Assembly: GCA_963579025.1 (NCBI GenBank)
Contig: CAUZFZ010000244.1
Span: forward strand, 1 to 11,081
Direction of reading: 5' to 3'
Length of the DNA: 11,081 nucleotides
Source of the DNA: CAUZFZ01 sp963579025
GTDB lineage: Bacteria; Planctomycetota; Planctomycetia; Planctomycetales; Planctomycetaceae
How positions within the stretch are numbered: the stretch's first letter is position 1; each line of letters starts with the position of its first letter. Position numbers and translations under genes: made by a program. The notes under the pieces are model-generated. The model ran no database searches, was not told where the DNA came from, and worked only from the letters and a program-made list of their open reading frames with translations. This document shows, in pieces, positions 8,401 through 11,081 of the stretch.

Positions 8401-10322
8401 ACGTTCCGGCGACGTTAACACTCAATGATCGCGTTGGAGTCCCCCTGGTCGTTTACAACTACCTGGACGTTCCTCAGACCGTCACGCTGGATGTGAAAGC
8501 TGCCGACTGGTTTGAGCGACTCGGTAATCAGGTCGAAACGCTGACCTTGAACCTCGAGCAGAACGAAGTTCGATCGCTGCATGTCGATCTTGAACTGACC
8601 CGAGTGGGCCGCCATCCGCTGGAAATCACGGCACGATCCGGCGACGTCGCCGACGGAATCCGTCGCATGATCGAAGTCGTGCCAGGAGGTCGGATGGTCG
8701 AGGATGTTGTTAATGGCACACTCGATCAACCGACCGATATTCCGATTGCTGTTCCAGCGAATGCGATTCCGGGAAGCGGCCTGGCGACCGTCAAGTTTTA
8801 TCCATCCAGTTTCAGTCAACTGGTCGAAGGACTCGACGGTCTGTTTCAGATGCCCCACGGCTGCTTTGAACAGACATCTTCGACGACCTACCCGAACGTG
8901 CTGGTGCTCGACTATCTCCGCCGCAGCGGACAGAGCATTCCAGAGCTTGAGGCGAAGGCTCGACAGTACATTCATGTCGGGTACCAGCGGCTGATCGGAT
9001 TCGAAGTGTCTTCAGGTGGATTCTCGCTCTACGGCGATGATCCCGGCGAGGCCACGCTGACGGCCTACGGGTTAATGGAATTTGAAGATATGGCTCAGGT
9101 GCATGAGGTCGACCAGCGGATGATCGATCGAACTCGCAGCTGGCTTCTTCGTAAGCGGGAGCAGGATGGATCGTGGAGTCTGGGCGGTGTCTACAACCAG
9201 TGGTATCAATCTCAGAAACATCACGGACTATGCCACTCGGCCTTCATCGCTCGCGCAGTCTTCGCTGGGGCGAACGTGAATGCCGCCGTCGCACGCCCGA
9301 CGCTCGACGGGCTGCTGTCTTATGAACCCGATGTGATTGAAGATCCGTACGTCCTTGCCATGGTGACCTGGGCGATTGCCGCGATTGATCCCGACAATCC
9401 CGTTCTTGGACAATACGCGGAACGACTGGCAGGCATGGCCATACCGGTCATTGATCCAGAAACCGAACGAACTCGACAGTACTACTGGAAACGCACCGGT
9501 CGCACGCTGTTCCATGGGACGGGGGACGGGGGAAATGTTGAAACCACCGCGCTCGCGGCACTTGTTCTGATCGAACTCGACCAGGCTGCCGGAACTACTC
9601 GCGGCGCGATCGACTGGCTGGTTTCGAAACGGACCAGTCATGGAACGTGGGGCGCGACGCAATCGACGGTATTGGCTCTGAAAGCACTGGTGTCCGCGGC
9701 TGATGTGGAGTCGGAATCGGTCGAACGAAGTCTTGTCGTCAGCATGGACGGGCAAGCGGAATCGATCGAGATCACGCCCGAGCAGTTCGACGTCATCCAG
9801 CGCCGCGACTATCGCCTGTTGGCCGATACTGACTATCAACTTCGACTGACCGAATCATCGGACACGGGTACCGGCTACCAGGTCCGACTTCGATACCATG
9901 TCCCCGACGTTGAAGAGACGCGAGACGAGGAGTCGCCTTTCGCGATCGAGCTCACTTACGACCGTGAGACTGTTCAGGTTGACGATCAAATCAGTGCAAC
10001 GGCGACAATTGCCAACCGCACAGACGACATCGCGCCGATGGTCATGCTCGACCTGCCGGTGCCCGGCGGCTTCGAGATCGTGGCTGATGATCTTGAAAGG
10101 CTGAAACAGGACGGCGTGATCGAGCGATACGACCGAACGCAACGACAGGCGATCCTCTACCTGATCAGCCTCAAGCCGAATCAGAAACTCCAGATCCAGT
10201 ATCGGCTGCGAGCCACGATGCCAGTCCGAGTCGCCGTGCCCGGTGCTCAGGTCTGGGAGTACTACGCTCCGGATCGACGAGCCCGCACGACGTCAACACG
10301 ATTTGAAGTCGGAGACATCTGA
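5466..10322 (+). CDS. Anti-sigma zinc finger fused to membrane-anchored alpha-2-macroglobulin
   Basis: The product has 1618 residues. Residues 20-51 form a ZAS/zf-HC2-type anti-sigma motif, H44-x3-C48-x2-C51, with H20 a possible fourth ligand. A basic stretch (RTRRMRFTVR) precedes a membrane helix at about 105-125. Macroglobulin domains follow: MG2 has SSDKPIYQPGQ at 236, MG3 has VEKYVLPKF at 325, further MG starts lie near 449, 543 and 634, and MG6 has VDEAVYSL near 676. A membrane hairpin (about 798-821 and 825-849, joined by PKWP) and an Ala/Pro/Gly-rich linker (about 859-908) occupy the bait-region position. The A2M domain resumes at REWFPETLVW (913), continues to DSITTW, and the thioester motif GCFEQ has C1133 and Q1136. 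An alpha-helical thioester domain and a receptor-binding-like end (about 1489-1618) complete it. The start is uncertain: a GAGG at 5459-5462 lies 3 bases from ATG 5466 and 12 from ATG 5475. The sigma gene overlaps it by 23 bases. Predicted role: envelope protease trap and ECF signal sensor. Confidence 0.9.
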   Translation: MRPMPTPDASHPEVPGSSGHVLDWVDDYVLGVLAPEDHGRIERHIEQCEICRVALKQARERQTFLTGVPPLEASEALIQKTLRKVEETAMNPDTSRTRRMRFTVRALSVFAVAAIVLGATHLWFYSIKPPTFDLRILGQERLLSGAAASIRVRAFDKGQPAADIPVSLALYDSSSNHRVELATFTTNAQGTGSPVLDMPEWEPGDYELEVEADTGGAIERLVAPIELIRSWKLMLSSDKPIYQPGQMVHLRSLALRRPDLKPVADSPVTFSVMNPKGNIIFRQEDKTSKFGIASADCQLITEIDPGRYEIVCDLEGIRSSHSIKVEKYVLPKFKTGIDLDRSFYAPGQTVRGSLQASYFFGQPVHKGQFDIQVQSVDTERFTIHKTQGELDEQGNVEFEFDIPDILFGRPWHTGSEGNPAVASFELVATITDGAGQKHSTLVSRQVTTFPIRLDVFSESKTVVRGVPNRIFILARYADGRPAQVKMSVSGRGESELKTDELGMATYSIVPGEDRVGINVFATDADGLRGRRRILLDSLAGQHDFLIRTDKAVYAGGDSLTLTALGHGVEPVFVDLLKDGQTLLTETIEMADSKGQLVVDIPPYVFGTLELIAYRFERQGLPIRKSRLLYIGQPQQLQIATSLDQEEYQPGSSAKVQFAITDSNGKPVPGAVSVSMVDEAVYSLTGRHPGMEEAFFLVEQKNLEPIATFYPWSPFNGPGDDFETALFARASKVTDSKSAIPEAFTGRDSPAFDEIDTSNEFTPGAIGSTSSFIHSLAGRTLPGRVYEVAAYRSEWLYNLTVTWVCLGLLFGLAAWVTTVVWLPKWPSVIFVGASVAGATLFMASLLGVTLSRSAGEVVVTDSEANWGAAGGTDTMDGAPPPTGAAGSGDAAPAAAAPNEEPQKRPASEAPLRVREWFPETLVWRPELITDDNGVATLEIDPLADSITTWRITSSVVSTEGQLGGAESALKVFQPFFVDVDVPATLTLNDRVGVPLVVYNYLDVPQTVTLDVKAADWFERLGNQVETLTLNLEQNEVRSLHVDLELTRVGRHPLEITARSGDVADGIRRMIEVVPGGRMVEDVVNGTLDQPTDIPIAVPANAIPGSGLATVKFYPSSFSQLVEGLDGLFQMPHGCFEQTSSTTYPNVLVLDYLRRSGQSIPELEAKARQYIHVGYQRLIGFEVSSGGFSLYGDDPGEATLTAYGLMEFEDMAQVHEVDQRMIDRTRSWLLRKREQDGSWSLGGVYNQWYQSQKHHGLCHSAFIARAVFAGANVNAAVARPTLDGLLSYEPDVIEDPYVLAMVTWAIAAIDPDNPVLGQYAERLAGMAIPVIDPETERTRQYYWKRTGRTLFHGTGDGGNVETTALAALVLIELDQAAGTTRGAIDWLVSKRTSHGTWGATQSTVLALKALVSAADVESESVERSLVVSMDGQAESIEITPEQFDVIQRRDYRLLADTDYQLRLTESSDTGTGYQVRLRYHVPDVEETRDEESPFAIELTYDRETVQVDDQISATATIANRTDDIAPMVMLDLPVPGGFEIVADDLERLKQDGVIERYDRTQRQAILYLISLKPNQKLQIQYRLRATMPVRVAVPGAQVWEYYAPDRRARTTSTRFEVGDI

Positions 10323-10354
10323 GGAGCGGACATTATCGCGGGCAACCGTTCGCC

Positions 10355-10475
10355 TGGTACGCGGCTACCTCAGCAACAAGTTGCAAAGAGTTATGAGGTT
10401 AGCCTCGTCGCCCGGAGGCTTGCCGAACGGGACGTACGGTTTCTGGAACTGATCGATGTCGGGTCGAGCGGAAAC
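10355..10475 (-). repeat. Structured, coding-like stub between convergent genes
   Basis: The gap 10323-10482 lies between convergent genes. On the plus strand it holds GGTA/TACC arms (10355-10368) and a bulged hairpin: ACCTCA (10367-10372) pairs with TGAGGT (10394-10399), enclosing GCAAC-AA-GTTGC (10373-10384). On the minus strand one frame reads very protein-like (DQFQKPYVPFGKPPGDEAN, then LITLCNLLLR) but has no start codon and stops at 10366-10368. It resembles a dispersed intergenic element that often looks like a short gene, but that is from memory and other copies are not visible in this window. No T-tract terminator for either flanking gene was found. Confidence 0.3.
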
Positions 10476-10482
10476 GTGCGGG

Positions 10483-10860
10483 TCACTCGTCGGTCACGAT
10501 CTCAAGTCCGGCCTCTTTCCAGCCGCGAACGCCGCCGTCCATTGAGATCACACGGCCATAACCCATGCGCTGCAGGTTGTCGGCTGCCAGAGCGGAGCGG
10601 TATCCGCCACCGCAATACAGCACCAGCTTCGCGGAGTGGTCGGAGATCGCAGACTCGACGTCCCGCTCGATGACGCCTTTGCCCAGGTGCACGGCGTTCG
10701 GCAGATGGCCGGCAGCCCATTCGCTCTCTTCCCGTACATCGATGAGGTGAAACGACTCACCCGCATCGAGCCATGCCCGCACGTCATGCACAGAGCACTC
10801 CTTAATGCGGGTCTTCGCGTCATCGACAATTGCCAGAAATCCCGGAGCGTGCTTCGCCAT
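10483..10860 (-). CDS. Single-domain rhodanese-like protein
   Basis: This is a 125-residue rhodanese domain without a signal peptide, so probably cytoplasmic. It shows HLIDVREESEWAAGHLPNAVHLG (38-60, the conserved strand and CH2A-like motif) and the active-site loop CGGGYR with the catalytic C83 and R88 in LYCGGGYRSA. The C-terminal signature follows, GYGRVISMDGGVRGWKEAGL. Rhodaneses carry a persulfide on the loop cysteine and move sulfane sulfur between donors and acceptors; a six-residue loop is the sulfur-transferring type rather than the longer Cdc25-like one. About 27 residues precede the core. ATG 10860 has AAGAGGG 10 bases upstream. The gene converges on the macroglobulin gene. A group II intron end lies 70 bases upstream in the same orientation, and the promoter is not evident in those 70 bases. 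Confidence 0.92.
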   Translation of the reverse strand: MAKHAPGFLAIVDDAKTRIKECSVHDVRAWLDAGESFHLIDVREESEWAAGHLPNAVHLGKGVIERDVESAISDHSAKLVLYCGGGYRSALAADNLQRMGYGRVISMDGGVRGWKEAGLEIVTDE

Positions 10861-10870
10861 TGATGACTGT

Positions 10871-10877
10871 CCCTCTT
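10871..10877 (-). promoter_or_regulatory. Ribosome binding site of the rhodanese gene
   Basis: AAGAGGG on the minus strand lies 10 bases before ATG 10860. It is one of the few clear Shine-Dalgarno-like sites here. It supports that start over any upstream extension, although the frame stays open through the intron end. Confidence 0.5.
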
Positions 10878-10930
10878 GCTGATTTCGACCGTCTGACTGA
10901 ATCCAGTAGTACCGGTCAGGCCGGCTAATG

Positions 10931-11081
10931 ATAGGGGTAGGGAGGACCGATTGATTTCGGCTCCCCCTCCCTCCGAACCGTACGTGCGGTTTTCCCGCAT
11001 ACGGCTCTCCGGTCAGTCGGGTCCTGCGCGGGATTGAGCGAAACGGAAATGGGCCTCTCTCAGACTGAACAGACCTTGCTC
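10931..11081 (-). mobile_element. Group II intron, 3' end (continues past the right edge)
   Basis: On the minus strand, 11007 to 10975 folds as domain V: GAGCCGTA pairs with TACGGTTC with a two-base bulge, then TGCGG/CCGCA closes an A-rich loop. It carries the catalytic AGC triad at its second to fourth bases. Domain VI follows (10974-10931): GGA and GGGAGG pair with CCTCCC and T-CC, leaving an unpaired A at 10938, seven bases from the end, the expected branch point. The intron ends in AT (the AY rule) at 10931, next to CATTAGCC of the 3' exon. Only 74 bases lie upstream of domain V, so the reverse transcriptase and domains I-III, if present, are outside the window. Whether the element is complete and mobile cannot be judged. 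Confidence 0.8.
10975..11007 (-). ncRNA. Group II intron domain V
   Basis: This is a 33-nt catalytic hairpin, the most conserved part of group II introns. It has the AGC triad near its 5' end, a two-base bulge (CG) on the 3' strand and a G-A-rich terminal loop. The loop counts as five bases if G13 pairs with C19, one base shorter overall than the common 34-nt form. Confidence 0.8.

Noticed and set aside
7817..8425. A 202-codon minus-strand frame rich in Ser, Thr, Ala and Pro.
   Set aside because: It mirrors the membrane hairpin and Ala/Pro/Gly linker of the macroglobulin; its low complexity is a by-product of that coding strand.
10861..11079. The rhodanese frame stays open upstream through the intron end to the window edge, which would give a longer protein.
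   Set aside because: There is no ATG, GTG or TTG in that stretch, it runs through domains V and VI, and a good ribosome binding site precedes ATG 10860. Peptides like GEPYAGKPHVRFGG are translations of intron RNA.
11008..11081. A short minus-strand frame ending FAQSRAGPD before domain V, possibly the tail of an intron-encoded reverse transcriptase.
   Set aside because: Only about 22 residues are visible and none matches a maturase or endonuclease motif, so it cannot be supported.
1..11081. Searched by eye for tRNA, rRNA, CRISPR arrays and insertion-sequence transposases.
   Set aside because: No cloverleaf with a CCA-ready acceptor, no regularly spaced repeats and no transposase motifs were found.

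Overview
The window looks like chromosomal DNA from a planctomycete (Planctomycetota), probably of the Rhodopirellula/Gimesia type. The reasons are a Tat-exported DUF1501 protein next to a PSCyt2/PSD1 (DUF1549/DUF1553) protein, a pair that is expanded in this phylum; a WD40 repeat protein; an ECF sigma factor whose apparent anti-sigma factor is the N-terminus of a giant envelope protein; moderately high GC; and few clear Shine-Dalgarno sites. No species can be named from the sequence alone.

Layout, left to right. (1) 2-535, plus strand: the 3' end of a WD40-repeat protein that begins outside the window. (2) 536-1201: no intact gene. It holds a cluster of small hairpins (559-691) and, on the minus strand, a gene-like stretch (739-1189) split between two frames by an apparent one-base indel. 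(3) 1202-2641 minus and 2723-4639 plus: DUF1501 and PSCyt2/PSD1 genes, divergent around an 81-base gap. (4) 4640-4861: a short coding-like stub on the minus strand with no start codon. (5) 4862-5488 and 5466-10322, plus strand, overlapping: an ECF sigma factor, then a 1618-residue protein. The latter has a zinc-finger anti-sigma domain, a membrane helix, macroglobulin domains, a two-helix membrane hairpin plus an Ala/Pro/Gly-rich linker where the bait region normally sits, a thioester domain with a CxEQ motif, and a receptor-binding-like C-terminus. (6) 10323-10482: a convergent gap with a structured, coding-like stub. (7) 10483-10860, minus: a single-domain rhodanese. (8) 10931-11081, minus: the 3' end of a group II intron (domains V and VI with a bulged branch-point A), running out of the right edge.

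How the genes may work together. The sigma factor and the alpha-2-macroglobulin are translationally overlapped and form the most interesting unit. The predicted layout is a cytoplasmic zinc-binding anti-sigma head tethered to an extracytoplasmic protease-trap body, which suggests that bait cleavage or thioester activation outside is transmitted inside to free the sigma factor. That signalling step is inference; the domains and their order are read from the sequence. The DUF1501 and PSCyt2/PSD1 pair is probably a separate envelope function of unknown substrate. The rhodanese and the intron are unrelated, except that the intron lies just upstream of the rhodanese start in the same orientation.
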